Positions 14,886 through 23,970 of a stretch of 39,385 nucleotides of DNA are shown one piece after another. The first letter of the stretch is position 1. The number at the start of each line of letters is the position of its first letter. Under the pieces are notes generated by a model. That model ran no database searches, was not told where the DNA came from, and was given only the letters and a program-made list of their open reading frames with translations. The stretch is taken from the NCBI GenBank assembly GCA_031270375.1, contig JAISXR010000186.1:1-39385 (forward strand), read 5' to 3'. Position numbers and translations under genes: made by a program. The DNA is from Synergistaceae bacterium. GTDB taxonomy: Bacteria > Synergistota > Synergistia > Synergistales > Synergistaceae.

Positions 14886-16454
14886 TCACTCGGAGCTGTT
14901 CTCCGAATTTTCGTCTTCCCTCGATTTCAGGAAATCCCCTATCGTCATGGAAATCTCCTCGGTGGGTATCTGCGGGCCGCGGTCCTTATTCTGCCTGCGC
15001 TCGCCGTCGTCCCTGCGCGAACGACGCTCGCGCTCGCCGCCGCGGGGGGAGCTGTCTTCCCTCGTGCTTCTTTCCTCTTCGGGGAGCAGGGATTTCAGCG
15101 ACAATCTGATCTTTCTGCTGGTGGGGTCGACCTCGAGGACGCGGGCTCTCACTTCCTGGCCCACAGTGAGCACGTCACCCGGTTTTTCGACCCTGGTGCG
15201 GCTCAGCTGAGATATGTGAATCAACCCCTCGACGCCCGGCTCTATCTCCACAAAAGCTCCGAAATCCGCGAGCCTGATCACCTTTACCGTCACGTCCTGT
15301 CCCGCGGAGAACCGCGAATCAATGTCGCGCCACGGGTCGTTGAGTTGCTTGTATCCGAGGCTGATCCGTTTTTTCTCGGTGTCTATGTCGAGCAACACGA
15401 CGAAGACCTTCTGTCCGCGTTTCAAAATTTCCTTGGGGTGTTTTATGCGCGACCAACTGATGTCGCCTATATGTATCAGGCCTTCGACGCCCGGTTCTAT
15501 CTCCACGAAAGCGCCGAAATCCGTCATATTGGTCACGGTGCCCTCGGTCTCGGTACCCTTCGCCCAGCGGCTCTCCACCGAGTCCCACGGGTCTGGAAGC
15601 GTCTGGCGCATTGAGAGCGAGACTCGGTTTTTCTCGCGGTCGATGCCTATAATCTTGACTTTGACCTTGTCCCCCTTGGCGACGAGGTCTTTGGCCTTGG
15701 CGTTGCGCTGCCAAGCGAGTTCGGTGATGTGTATCAGGCCCTCGATCACGCCCAGGTCGACAAACACTCCGAAACTCGTGATGCTGCTTACCTCGCCCTC
15801 CAGCACGTCGCCCTCGTGCGCCGAGTCGTAAAATTTCTCGCGTTCGATACCCATTTCCTCCTCGAGTATCGAGCGTCTCGAAAGGACGAAACGGCGCTTG
15901 TTGCGAGCCTTCTCTATGACCTTGGCGGAGAACGTCTGGTTGACCAGCCTGCCAGGGTTTATGCCGCGGCCTTCCTCGGCCAGGTGCGAAATGGGGATGA
16001 ACCCTTCGAGCCCGCAGCAATCCACTATGAGCCCGCCTTTTACCTTCCTCAGGCCTCGCACTTCGACTATATCGTTTTCGGCGAGTTCTTTCTCCAGCCG
16101 GTTCCATCTCTCGTCGAATTCACAACGCCACCGGCTCAGGGTCAATTGGGCTTCCTCGCCCTGACTGATGCTGGTTACCTGTACGCGGACCTTGTCATTT
16201 ACGGCCGGCTCCTGTTCGGATTCGACCAGAACGGGGTGTGACCACTCCTTCTGAGGCAGGAAGCCTTCGCATTTGAAGCCCACGTCCACAAGCCAGCCAT
16301 CGTCTTTGGAGTTAACGATCACTCCCTCGACCACCGAACCACGATGGATTTCGATGCCACCCATCTGCTCCATAAAGCTCTCCATCGTCTCTTCCGCAGC
16401 AGCATTTTCCTGCGGTTGCGCCGTAAATTCTCCGTCGCGGATATCATCCACCAT
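14886..16454 (-). CDS. rpsA: 30S ribosomal protein S1 homologue (five S1 domains)
   Basis: The 522-aa RNA-binding protein holds mRNA on the small ribosomal subunit. Five S1 OB-fold repeats are visible. Each has the G(F/L)(I/L)(H/P)I(S/T/G)xL-type core: around EGFLPQKEW, EGFIPISHL, EGLIHITEL, EGLIHIGDIS and EGLIHISQL. A charged tail rich in Arg, Glu and Asp (about 65 residues) replaces a sixth domain. I prefer the ATG at 16454, which has GAGGAGG 11 bases upstream, over the GTG at 16463, which is only 2 bases from that site. It is the last gene of the operon, 22 bases after ispH, a pairing that is fused in some Clostridia. Confidence 0.9.
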   Translation of the reverse strand: MVDDIRDGEFTAQPQENAAAEETMESFMEQMGGIEIHRGSVVEGVIVNSKDDGWLVDVGFKCEGFLPQKEWSHPVLVESEQEPAVNDKVRVQVTSISQGEEAQLTLSRWRCEFDERWNRLEKELAENDIVEVRGLRKVKGGLIVDCCGLEGFIPISHLAEEGRGINPGRLVNQTFSAKVIEKARNKRRFVLSRRSILEEEMGIEREKFYDSAHEGDVLEGEVSSITSFGVFVDLGVIEGLIHITELAWQRNAKAKDLVAKGDKVKVKIIGIDREKNRVSLSMRQTLPDPWDSVESRWAKGTETEGTVTNMTDFGAFVEIEPGVEGLIHIGDISWSRIKHPKEILKRGQKVFVVLLDIDTEKKRISLGYKQLNDPWRDIDSRFSAGQDVTVKVIRLADFGAFVEIEPGVEGLIHISQLSRTRVEKPGDVLTVGQEVRARVLEVDPTSRKIRLSLKSLLPEEERSTREDSSPRGGERERRSRRDDGERRQNKDRGPQIPTEEISMTIGDFLKSREDENSENSSE

Positions 16455-16476
16455 TACCGTCACAGCCTCCTCGGAC

Positions 16477-17310
16477 CTACAGCCTCGATAATTTTGCAGT
16501 CAAATCGTTTACGAGCCAGTCGGGGGTGCTTCCACCCGCGGCCACTCCTATTTCGTTCTTATCCCGCAACCACCCCTCGTCCAGTTCCCCGGCACTCTCT
16601 ATCCATTTCACATCCAAGCCGAAGGACTGCGATATTTCCACAAGCGCGCGCGTATTGGCGCTGTTTTTTCCGCCTATCACGACGACCGCGCCCACGTTCT
16701 CGGCGAGTTTTTTCACCGATTCCTGTCGCTCGACGGTCGCACGGCATATAGTATTATATACCCTCAATTCCTCCGTCAAAAATACTAATTTTGACGCCAA
16801 ATCCGCCAAATCCGCTTCTTTTTGCGTCGTCTGGCTCAATATGCCTATTTTACCGAATCTGGCGCGTAAATTTATACAGTTTTCGCTTTTGACAACAAGA
16901 GCGTCTCCGTCTACATGTCCCAAAATACCTTTTACTTCGGGATGATCAAAATCCCCGAGAACGATGACCTTGTACCCTTCCCGGTCCAGTTCGGCGGCTT
17001 TTTTTTGCACGTTTCGGACAAACGGGCACGTGCCGTCGATAACCTTGCGGCATTTTTCCCTCAATTCGGCGTCTTCGCCGCGTGAAAGGCCGTGAGCTCT
17101 TATAAAGGCCGCCGTCCCGCCCGGAATTTCCGCAACACTCGGCGTCACTTTCAAGCCAAGCCTCGAAAGCCGTTCTACTTCTTGAGGGTTGTGTATAGGG
17201 CTTCCCGCCGCGTAAACGGATTTGTTTTCGCGAAGGGCTAGTTCCAGTTGTTCTATTGCCCTTCGGACCCCGAAACATAACCCCGTGGGATTCGCGATCA
17301 CAAAATTCAC
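16477..17310 (-). CDS. ispH: 4-hydroxy-3-methylbut-2-enyl diphosphate reductase
   Basis: This is the last enzyme of the MEP isoprenoid pathway, reducing HMBPP to IPP and DMAPP with a 4Fe-4S cluster. The three cluster cysteines are in GLCFGVRRA, DGTCPFVR and TICRATVERQ. Substrate-binding motifs AHG, HPEVKG, SQTT and GGKNSANT are all present. The length of 277 aa is normal. The start is a GTG overlapping the miaA stop as GTGA. The cluster implies an anaerobic or microaerobic lifestyle but does not prove it. Confidence 0.95.
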   Translation of the reverse strand: MNFVIANPTGLCFGVRRAIEQLELALRENKSVYAAGSPIHNPQEVERLSRLGLKVTPSVAEIPGGTAAFIRAHGLSRGEDAELREKCRKVIDGTCPFVRNVQKKAAELDREGYKVIVLGDFDHPEVKGILGHVDGDALVVKSENCINLRARFGKIGILSQTTQKEADLADLASKLVFLTEELRVYNTICRATVERQESVKKLAENVGAVVVIGGKNSANTRALVEISQSFGLDVKWIESAGELDEGWLRDKNEIGVAAGGSTPDWLVNDLTAKLSRL

Positions 17311-18242
17311 AGCGACCTCCCGCCTAAAATTCGTACGGTCATGTCGTCAACAACTTTATCGAAATCAAGCTCAGGAAAATCATACCACAAAATCGGACAA
17401 AATTTACCAAACCACGTCATCTGTCTGCGTGAAAATGCTTTGGTCGATTTGATATCCGCCGTCAGCGCTTCCTCCAAAGTCATCCTGCCTTTCAGATACA
17501 GGGCGAGTTCCCTGTAGCCGAAGCCGTTCATCGACGGATGTTCAGGGGAATAACCCATCGACATCAGCCATTCGACTTCCTCGGGATATCCGCTCTTGAA
17601 CTGCTCCGCCGCGCGCGCCTCTATTTTTTTGTATAGAACCTCCCTCGGCGATTTGACACCGAGATAAAAAATTTTCATGCCGCCTATTTTTTTTCTCCCG
17701 CGATACAGCTCAGTGGGGCCATGTCCCGTGAGTTCCCATATTTCAAGCGCCCGTAATATTCGGTATCTATCGTTGGGGTGTATCCGGCGCGCGGCGTCCG
17801 GGTCTATCTCTCCCAGACGGGCGTGCATGGCTCCGTTTCCCATTTCAGACGCCTCGCGCTTCAGACTCTCCCGCACGCTCGCGTCTTTCGGCAGGCCGTC
17901 CGAGAGCATGTTACCTTCGAGTGCCTTGTAATAAAGGGGAGAGCCTCCGGCGAGTATTGGGATTCTGCCGCGCGCGGCGATCCTCCTCACGGCGTCCTCC
18001 GCGCGTATCACAAAATCGGCGGCGGAAAATTCCTCGTCCGGGTCGGCTATGTCTATCAGGTGATGAGGGACGATATGCCTGTCCGAGTGGGAAATTTTAT
18101 CGGTGCCGATGTCCATATATCTGTATATCTGACGTGAATCGACCGAGACGACCTCCCCCGAAAGCCGCCTCGCCAGTTCGAAAGCGACCTTCGTCTTGCC
18201 GGCGGCGGTAGGGCCCACTATCGCGTAGAATTCCCCGCTCAT
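17307..18242 (-). CDS. miaA: tRNA dimethylallyltransferase
   Basis: The enzyme transfers a dimethylallyl group to N6 of A37 in tRNAs reading U-starting codons. The P-loop is IVGPTAAGKT near residue 8, followed by SVDSRQIYRYMDIGTDK, PHHLIDI, AGGSPLYYKAL and the FSRRQMTWFGK tail, all diagnostic. The track ORF adds 41 codons inside mutL. The true start is the ATG at 18242, overlapping the mutL stop as ATGA and giving 311 aa. Its substrate DMAPP is the product of the next gene, ispH. Confidence 0.95.
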   Translation of the reverse strand: MSGEFYAIVGPTAAGKTKVAFELARRLSGEVVSVDSRQIYRYMDIGTDKISHSDRHIVPHHLIDIADPDEEFSAADFVIRAEDAVRRIAARGRIPILAGGSPLYYKALEGNMLSDGLPKDASVRESLKREASEMGNGAMHARLGEIDPDAARRIHPNDRYRILRALEIWELTGHGPTELYRGRKKIGGMKIFYLGVKSPREVLYKKIEARAAEQFKSGYPEEVEWLMSMGYSPEHPSMNGFGYRELALYLKGRMTLEEALTADIKSTKAFSRRQMTWFGKFCPILWYDFPELDFDKVVDDMTVRILGGRSL

Positions 18243-19987
18243 CGCTCGAACCAGCTTTTGAGTTTTTCGCCGGCAAGGAATATCGTCGTGGGGCGTCCGT
18301 GAGGGCAACTGTAGGGCTGCCGGCACTTTTCGAGCCTGTCGAATAGCGCGAGCGCCTCCGAACACTCCACAATCTCACCCAGCTTCATGGCGTCGCGGCA
18401 GGCAGTTCTCGCCCATCTCCACCACACTTCCCTGTCGCGCTTCGACGGATCGGTCTCCTCCTCTATGCCCTTCAGCGCGGAGCGAAGCATCTCGAGCGGC
18501 GACAGCCTTCCCAATCCCTGTAACGCGGGGAGCGATGTCATCACCGGCTCGCCGTCGTCCGGCGGAAAATGAAACGCGAAACCCATGTTCGAGAGTTCGT
18601 CCCTGTTCTGTATGACGGCCGCCGCAACGGCCGGGGGAAGTTCCTGGGGCGATAGAAGCGATTGCGACACGGCTCGGCTCTCTGAGAACGAATCCTCTAT
18701 CCCTTCGTACAAAATACGCTCGTGGGCGGCATGGGCGTCGACGAGGCAAAGTCCTCTGGGATCGTCGAACACGAGATACCCGCCCTGGGCCTGTCCCAGG
18801 TATTTTCTTGACGCGCCCAGTTCCTCGTCGGCGAACAAGTCTTTTGTCCCGCCCGGCAGCGAGCCGCCCGGGGCGTCATCCGCGCCTGAAGCGATCGAGT
18901 GAGCGTGTTTGCCGATTTTGGGCATTTCCGGAATATAATGCTCCCAGGGATTTTGAGAAGTTTCGTGGGGCGAGGGCGGGAAATTCAGGGCCGCCGCGTC
19001 CTCCCTGAATCCGCCGCCGGCGAGCAGAGCTTTTTTGGCGCCCCTCAAGACCAATTCGAACACGGCGCCCTGATGTCTGAAACGCACCTCGGCCTTGGCC
19101 GGATGAACGTTGACGTCGACATCCTCCGGGCGTATGTCGAGCATCACTATCCATTCGCCGAAGATGGAAGCCCCGGTCGCGTTCAGGGCACTCCTTATCG
19201 TGGAATCCTGCACCCTGCGGCCGTTCACGAAAGCGGTCAGAGTAACGCGTTTCGAACCGGGGAGGGCGTTCCACCACAGGACGAGCGCGCCCTCCGACGA
19301 CCTGGCTTCGGCGCGCACGGAGCGCGACTCCTGCCCCCACAGCGAGGCGAGAAGTTCGTCCGTATTCGCGGCGTTTCCGATATCGAGCATCTCTTTTCCA
19401 TCGTTCGATACCCTGAAACGAATCCCGGGGCGGGCGACGGCGTAATCCTGAACCACCTGAATTATGCGTTTCAATTCGGAGGACGCGCTTTTCAAAAATT
19501 TCCTCCTCGCCGGAAGATTATAAAAGAGATCGTCCACCTGCACGCGCGTTCCCGGCATACATGGAACCCTCGAACAATAAACGACCATACCGCCCTCTAT
19601 TTTTATCACACCGCCGGAATCGTCGTCCCGCCTCCTGCTGTGCAGTTCCATGCGGCTCACAGCCGCGATGCTCGCAAGGGCTTCCCCCCTGTACCCCAGG
19701 GTGCGGACGTGCTCCAGATCCTCTAGCGTAGATATTTTGCTGGTCGCGTGCCGTTCGATCGTGAGAGGGATATCGTCCCAGGCGATGCCGGAGCCGTCGT
19801 CCTCGATGACAAGCGACGCCCTTCCGCCCTGAGAGAGCGCGATCTTCACGTTCGACGCTCCCGCGTCTATCGAGTTCTCGAGCATCTCCTTCGCCGCAGA
19901 AACGGGGCGTTCTATGACCTCACCCGCGGCTATGCGGCTCGCCACCGTCTCGTCGAGCCTTCTTATCGAAACGTTTTTTTCGGTCAT
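18239..19987 (-). CDS. mutL: DNA mismatch repair protein MutL (endonuclease-competent type)
   Basis: This 582-aa protein links MutS recognition to strand incision. The N-terminal GHKL ATPase has IAAGEVIERP, ENSIDAGA, EDDGSGI and LGYRGEALASI. The C-terminal domain keeps the metal-site motifs of nicking MutL proteins: VDAHAAHERILYE (in place of DQHA...E), ACRDAMK and CPHGRP. It therefore probably nicks DNA itself, as in bacteria lacking MutH. The track ORF is extended 155 codons into mutS. The ATG at 19987 overlaps the mutS stop as ATGA. The loop between the domains is short, making the protein slightly compact. Confidence 0.95.
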   Translation of the reverse strand: MTEKNVSIRRLDETVASRIAAGEVIERPVSAAKEMLENSIDAGASNVKIALSQGGRASLVIEDDGSGIAWDDIPLTIERHATSKISTLEDLEHVRTLGYRGEALASIAAVSRMELHSRRRDDDSGGVIKIEGGMVVYCSRVPCMPGTRVQVDDLFYNLPARRKFLKSASSELKRIIQVVQDYAVARPGIRFRVSNDGKEMLDIGNAANTDELLASLWGQESRSVRAEARSSEGALVLWWNALPGSKRVTLTAFVNGRRVQDSTIRSALNATGASIFGEWIVMLDIRPEDVDVNVHPAKAEVRFRHQGAVFELVLRGAKKALLAGGGFREDAAALNFPPSPHETSQNPWEHYIPEMPKIGKHAHSIASGADDAPGGSLPGGTKDLFADEELGASRKYLGQAQGGYLVFDDPRGLCLVDAHAAHERILYEGIEDSFSESRAVSQSLLSPQELPPAVAAAVIQNRDELSNMGFAFHFPPDDGEPVMTSLPALQGLGRLSPLEMLRSALKGIEEETDPSKRDREVWWRWARTACRDAMKLGEIVECSEALALFDRLEKCRQPYSCPHGRPTTIFLAGEKLKSWFER

Positions 19988-22575
19988 TTGAGCCCCAATA
20001 TTCCCCTGCTCTTTTTCCGCAGCCGCGAGACCATCTCGAGGGCCTCGATCGGCGTCATCCGATTCGGATCGCACTGCGAGAGTTCCTCTATCACTCCCTC
20101 GCGCTCCGCGTCGAAAAATATCTCTTTCTGCACGTTTTTTCTGGAAATCTCGGACAGTGCCGGCCGCGAATGTCCCGACGACCTTTCGAGTTCTTCGAGT
20201 ATCTCCTGCGCGCGCGTCACCACTAAAGAGGGTACTCCGGCAAGGCGCGCGACCTCCACGCCGTAAGACCTGTCGGCCGGACCTTCCGTCACTTTGTGCA
20301 GGAACCTGATTCCGTTTCTGGACTCCTCCACCGCCATGCTCAAGTTCACGAGCTGGGGGAGCGACAGGTTTGTGAGTTCGTGATAATGGGTGGCGAAGAG
20401 CGCCTTCGTCCGCCCTTCGACGTTGAGGTCGAGAAACTCCAGCACGGCCCACGCTATGCTCATACCGTCGTAGGTCGACGTCCCCCGCCCTATTTCGTCG
20501 AGTATCACGAGGCTGAACGGCGTGACGTGACGGAGGATGTTGGCGGTCTCCACCATCTCCACCATGAACGTGCTGCGGCCCAGGGAGAGTTCGTCGCGCG
20601 CCCCGATACGGGTGAAAATCCTGTCGAGTATCCCTATCCGCGCTTCCTCAGCGGGGACGAAAGAACCCATGTGAGCCATGAGGGCGACGAGCGCGGCAGT
20701 CCTCAGATACGTCGATTTCCCGGCCATATTGGGGCCCGTGATCACGGCGATACAGCCGGAATCACGCTCGTCGGGATCGAGCGCTATGTCGTTGGGCGTG
20801 AAGGGCGAAGCTGTTTGGGAGCGCTCTATCACAGGATGACGCGCTCCCCGGATTTTAAAAATCCTGCTTTCGTCCATGCACGGCCGCACATACGCGTTAT
20901 CCAGCGCTGCCTCGGCGAGCGAACACAGTACATCAAGGACGGCTATAGCAGATGATGCCGCCTGGCAGGAAGCGCCGCTGTCCAGAACCCGCGAGACGAG
21001 ATCTTTGTAAATCGCTTCCTCCCGGACGCCTATGTCCTGCTCCGCCCTGAATATGCGGCGTTCTATCTCCTTGAGGCGCTCGTTCACGAACCGTTCCCCG
21101 CCGGCGACGGTCTGGCGTCTCACATAATCAAGAGGGGCCTTGTCGGCGAAATTTTTGCCCAGCTCTATGTAATATCCGAAAACGGAATTTTTGCCCACTC
21201 TCACTTTGAGCCCCGTGCGCTCGCGCTCGGAGGCCTCGAATATCTTCAAATTTTCCTCGGCGTGCGCTATCGCGTCACGGTAATCGTCGAGTTCGGGGTC
21301 AAAACCGCCGCGGATGACGGCGGAGGTCATGTTCCTGGGAAGATCGTCGATCAGCGCTTTGTCGAGCAAAGCCCGCAACTCCGGCTGATCGGAGACACCG
21401 CCGAATATCGACGCGATCCCCGCGAATTCGACGTTCTCCAGGGCGGCACGAATTTCGGGCAGGGACGAAAGCGTGTCCCTCACGACGCCCAGGTCTTTCG
21501 GATTTCCGACCTTCATCGAGAGGCGGGATATAGCGCGTTCCATGTCGCCGCACCTCGAAAGCGCCGAGACGAGTTTTCTCCTGACGGGGTTGTCGTCGAC
21601 CAGAAACTCCACGCAATCGTGCCTGAAGGATATCTCGCCGAGCCGCCTCGAAGGATGCGATATCCAATCCCGCAGAAGACGCCGCCCCATCGGCGTCCTG
21701 CATCGGTTCAAAACGGAGAGGAGGCTGTGCCCCGCGGAGTCGAAAAGCTCCAAATTGACCTGTGTCGAGTGGTCCAATATCAGCATGCCGTCTGGTATTA
21801 TGGGGTGGATTTCGTGAACGTGCCCGCCCCCTCCAAACTGAGTCTCTTCGAGATATCTGAGCACCGCCGCGGCGGTCCCCGCCGCCGGGCCGTCGTCCTC
21901 CAGGCCCATCGCGTGAAGCGTGGGGATATTCCATCGCTTACAAAGCCAGGCGGTGCCGTACGGCCCCGAGAACTCGCTTCGCTCCCGGGATACGACCGTC
22001 GGACGAGGGTTGGCCCCCTCAGGCCACACCTCCGCGAAAGCGCTTTCCTGTCCGCGCGGCACGAGAATTTCCCCCGGGGAAAACGTCATGATATGAGAGA
22101 CGGCCTCGTCGGCCTCGAATGTCCCCGCCTCCAATTTACCGGCGCCCGAAGTGAGAAGGGCTATCGAGACGTTCTCCGCCCCGAAGTGGGCCGCGGCGAG
22201 ACGCCCCTCGTCGGGAGCGTCCTGCGGCACGTAGGTGCCCGGCGTGACGACGCGGACCACCTTCCGCTCGACCAGATTTTTTCCGTCCGGTTCCGCCACC
22301 TGATCGCAAATGGCCACCCGAAAACCGGCCGATATGAGGCGTCCTATATAGGCGTCGAGAGCGTGGTGCGGAACTCCCGCCATCGGAATCGCCCTGTCCT
22401 GATCGCGTGCCGTGAGCGTGATATCCAGTATCTCCGACGCTTTCACCGCGTCGTCGAAAAACATCTCGAAAAAATCCCCCATGCGAAACAACAGAATACA
22501 ATCGGGGTATTTGTCCTTCCATTCCGAGTATTGCGCGAGCATCGGGGTCATTTTTACGCCTTCCGGCAGTTTCAA
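19984..22575 (-). CDS. mutS: DNA mismatch repair protein MutS
   Basis: The 863-aa mismatch sensor has in its N-terminal domain RMGDFFEMFF, which keeps the Phe-x-Glu mismatch-reading pair (F35, E37). Lever and clamp regions follow. The ATPase domain has Walker A GPNMAGKST at about 614-622, Walker B and the D-loop in VILDEIGRGTSTYDG near 690, and ATHYHEL. A C-terminal helical tail follows. The track start is a TTG (MKLPEG). An ATG eight codons later at 22551 has GGAAGG at good spacing and is an equally good start. It lies between the membrane-protein gene and mutL. Confidence 0.95.
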   Translation of the reverse strand: MKLPEGVKMTPMLAQYSEWKDKYPDCILLFRMGDFFEMFFDDAVKASEILDITLTARDQDRAIPMAGVPHHALDAYIGRLISAGFRVAICDQVAEPDGKNLVERKVVRVVTPGTYVPQDAPDEGRLAAAHFGAENVSIALLTSGAGKLEAGTFEADEAVSHIMTFSPGEILVPRGQESAFAEVWPEGANPRPTVVSRERSEFSGPYGTAWLCKRWNIPTLHAMGLEDDGPAAGTAAAVLRYLEETQFGGGGHVHEIHPIIPDGMLILDHSTQVNLELFDSAGHSLLSVLNRCRTPMGRRLLRDWISHPSRRLGEISFRHDCVEFLVDDNPVRRKLVSALSRCGDMERAISRLSMKVGNPKDLGVVRDTLSSLPEIRAALENVEFAGIASIFGGVSDQPELRALLDKALIDDLPRNMTSAVIRGGFDPELDDYRDAIAHAEENLKIFEASERERTGLKVRVGKNSVFGYYIELGKNFADKAPLDYVRRQTVAGGERFVNERLKEIERRIFRAEQDIGVREEAIYKDLVSRVLDSGASCQAASSAIAVLDVLCSLAEAALDNAYVRPCMDESRIFKIRGARHPVIERSQTASPFTPNDIALDPDERDSGCIAVITGPNMAGKSTYLRTAALVALMAHMGSFVPAEEARIGILDRIFTRIGARDELSLGRSTFMVEMVETANILRHVTPFSLVILDEIGRGTSTYDGMSIAWAVLEFLDLNVEGRTKALFATHYHELTNLSLPQLVNLSMAVEESRNGIRFLHKVTEGPADRSYGVEVARLAGVPSLVVTRAQEILEELERSSGHSRPALSEISRKNVQKEIFFDAEREGVIEELSQCDPNRMTPIEALEMVSRLRKKSRGILGLK

Positions 22576-22610
22576 CTCAAAAACCTCGTCATCTCCCGAA
22601 CGCCCCCGCT

Positions 22611-23501
22611 TTATGACAGGGCGTCTTTAATTTTCAGCGATATTTCGGCGGGCAATTTCAGGTATTTCACCACGTTTTTTGTTGACACGCCGCGCTTTTT
22701 TTTCTTAATTTTGACCGTCACGTTCGACACGCTGATGTAAGGATCCCATGAATCGGGATACGTCGTCACGACGGCGTATTTTTCGTCACGCGGATCGAGC
22801 GGGTCGCGCCACGCGTCCAGCGGCGTCATGAGCGCGCCGTAGTCGCCGCGCGCGAGCGATTCCTCGAAAGCGGCGGCGTTTTCTATGAACGCGATGTGTT
22901 TCGGAAGGTCTACCGCGTCCATCCACGCTCCGCGCCTTTCGGAATACGGCGCGCTCGCCTGTCTCACGGGCACGGCGAGCGAGAGATACCCGATCCAAAC
23001 GGCCTCCGCCAACCATATCGCCCATAACGCCCAGCCTCTGATCTCTATTCCACCGCTTCCCGAAGAGCCCGTCAGGGACCAGCCCGCTCCGTTTATTAGT
23101 CGCATCCATTCCCAGGCCTCGCGCGGATTCTCGAACAACAGACGAACCGTTTCGAATATTTCCGGCGCCTCGGACAATTTCGTAATGCCATACGCGGCGA
23201 GATAAAAAAACCAGTGGGAGACGTATGCGCAAACAAATACTATGATTCCGCATACCGCGGCGCATGGGACGTTTCTCACATGGAATGCCGAGATGCCCTT
23301 CGACACGGCAAATCCCAGCAAAAAACCCAACGCCCCGGCGAACAGGACATTGAGGTAAATGAGGGGAATTACCGAACTGATTATTCCGTACAACGCCCCG
23401 GCCGCCACCGCCAAAACGCAGCCCTCGAGCGTGGTCAGAATCACTCCGGACGGCGGGGCGACGCCCGAAGGTTTATAATATACGAGGTCCGGCCCGCTCA
23501 T
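22611..23501 (-). CDS. hypothetical integral membrane protein
   Basis: I do not recognise this 296-aa protein. It has about five hydrophobic helices in the first two thirds: VILTTLEGCVLAVAAGALYG, IPLIYLNVLFAGALGFLLGF, VPCAAVCGIIVFVCAYVSHW, a short segment at FFYLAAYG and ALWAIWLAEAVWIGYLSLAV. A soluble C-terminal domain of about 110 residues ends in a lysine-rich strand (VKIKKKKRG). It starts 1 base after ruvX and is embedded in a conserved housekeeping operon, so a core but unstudied envelope role is plausible. No transport or enzyme motif is visible. Confidence 0.7.
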   Translation of the reverse strand: MSGPDLVYYKPSGVAPPSGVILTTLEGCVLAVAAGALYGIISSVIPLIYLNVLFAGALGFLLGFAVSKGISAFHVRNVPCAAVCGIIVFVCAYVSHWFFYLAAYGITKLSEAPEIFETVRLLFENPREAWEWMRLINGAGWSLTGSSGSGGIEIRGWALWAIWLAEAVWIGYLSLAVPVRQASAPYSERRGAWMDAVDLPKHIAFIENAAAFEESLARGDYGALMTPLDAWRDPLDPRDEKYAVVTTYPDSWDPYISVSNVTVKIKKKKRGVSTKNVVKYLKLPAEISLKIKDALS

Positions 23502-23502
23502 A

Positions 23503-23970
23503 TCAACCTTCGCTTCGCTCGCCGCGGTGCGCGACGGCGTTTTTGGATTCCCCGAAATCGAGGTAGTTCTGCAGCAAAACCGCGGCCGCGACCTTATCGA
23601 CCGCGCGTTTCCTCCCGGCGCGGGAGACGTTGGCCTCCAGCAGCGCCCGGTTTGCTATCACTGTGGTAAATCTTTCGTCCCACATGACGACCTCAACGCC
23701 CGGAAAACATGCCCTGAGCCTTTGAACCGTCTCTTCGGCATGCTTCGCCTCGGGGCCGTAACTGCCGTCCGTGCGGCGCGGCATACCCACGACTATTTTC
23801 GCGGCGCCGCGTTCGTCCAATATCTTCGAAAGGTCTTCCATCCAGCCGTCTTTTGCCCGCAATACCGACACCCCCTGTGCGAATATGCCCGTGGGATCGC
23901 TCGCGGCCACGCCTATCCTCACTGTTCCTATGTCAAGAGCTATTACGTTTCCGTTGTTCGATTGGTTCAT
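23503..23970 (-). CDS. ruvX: Holliday-junction resolvase-like / pre-16S rRNA nuclease YqgF
   Basis: The 155-aa RNase H-fold protein has IALDIGTVRIGVAASD (first catalytic Asp), VVGMPRRTDGS, VVMWDERFTT and KRAVDKVAAAVLLQNYL (last Asp). YqgF proteins trim the 5' end of 16S rRNA and have been proposed as resolvases. The pairing with alaS is common in many phyla. The ATG overlaps the alaS stop as ATGA. Confidence 0.93.
   Translation of the reverse strand: MNQSNNGNVIALDIGTVRIGVAASDPTGIFAQGVSVLRAKDGWMEDLSKILDERGAAKIVVGMPRRTDGSYGPEAKHAEETVQRLRACFPGVEVVMWDERFTTVIANRALLEANVSRAGRKRAVDKVAAAVLLQNYLDFGESKNAVAHRGERSEG

Noticed and set aside
21262-22740. 492-aa plus-strand ORF antisense to mutS
   Set aside because: It lies entirely opposite well-supported coding sequence, is Arg/Pro/His-rich as expected for shadow frames of GC-rich genes, and shows no recognisable motif.
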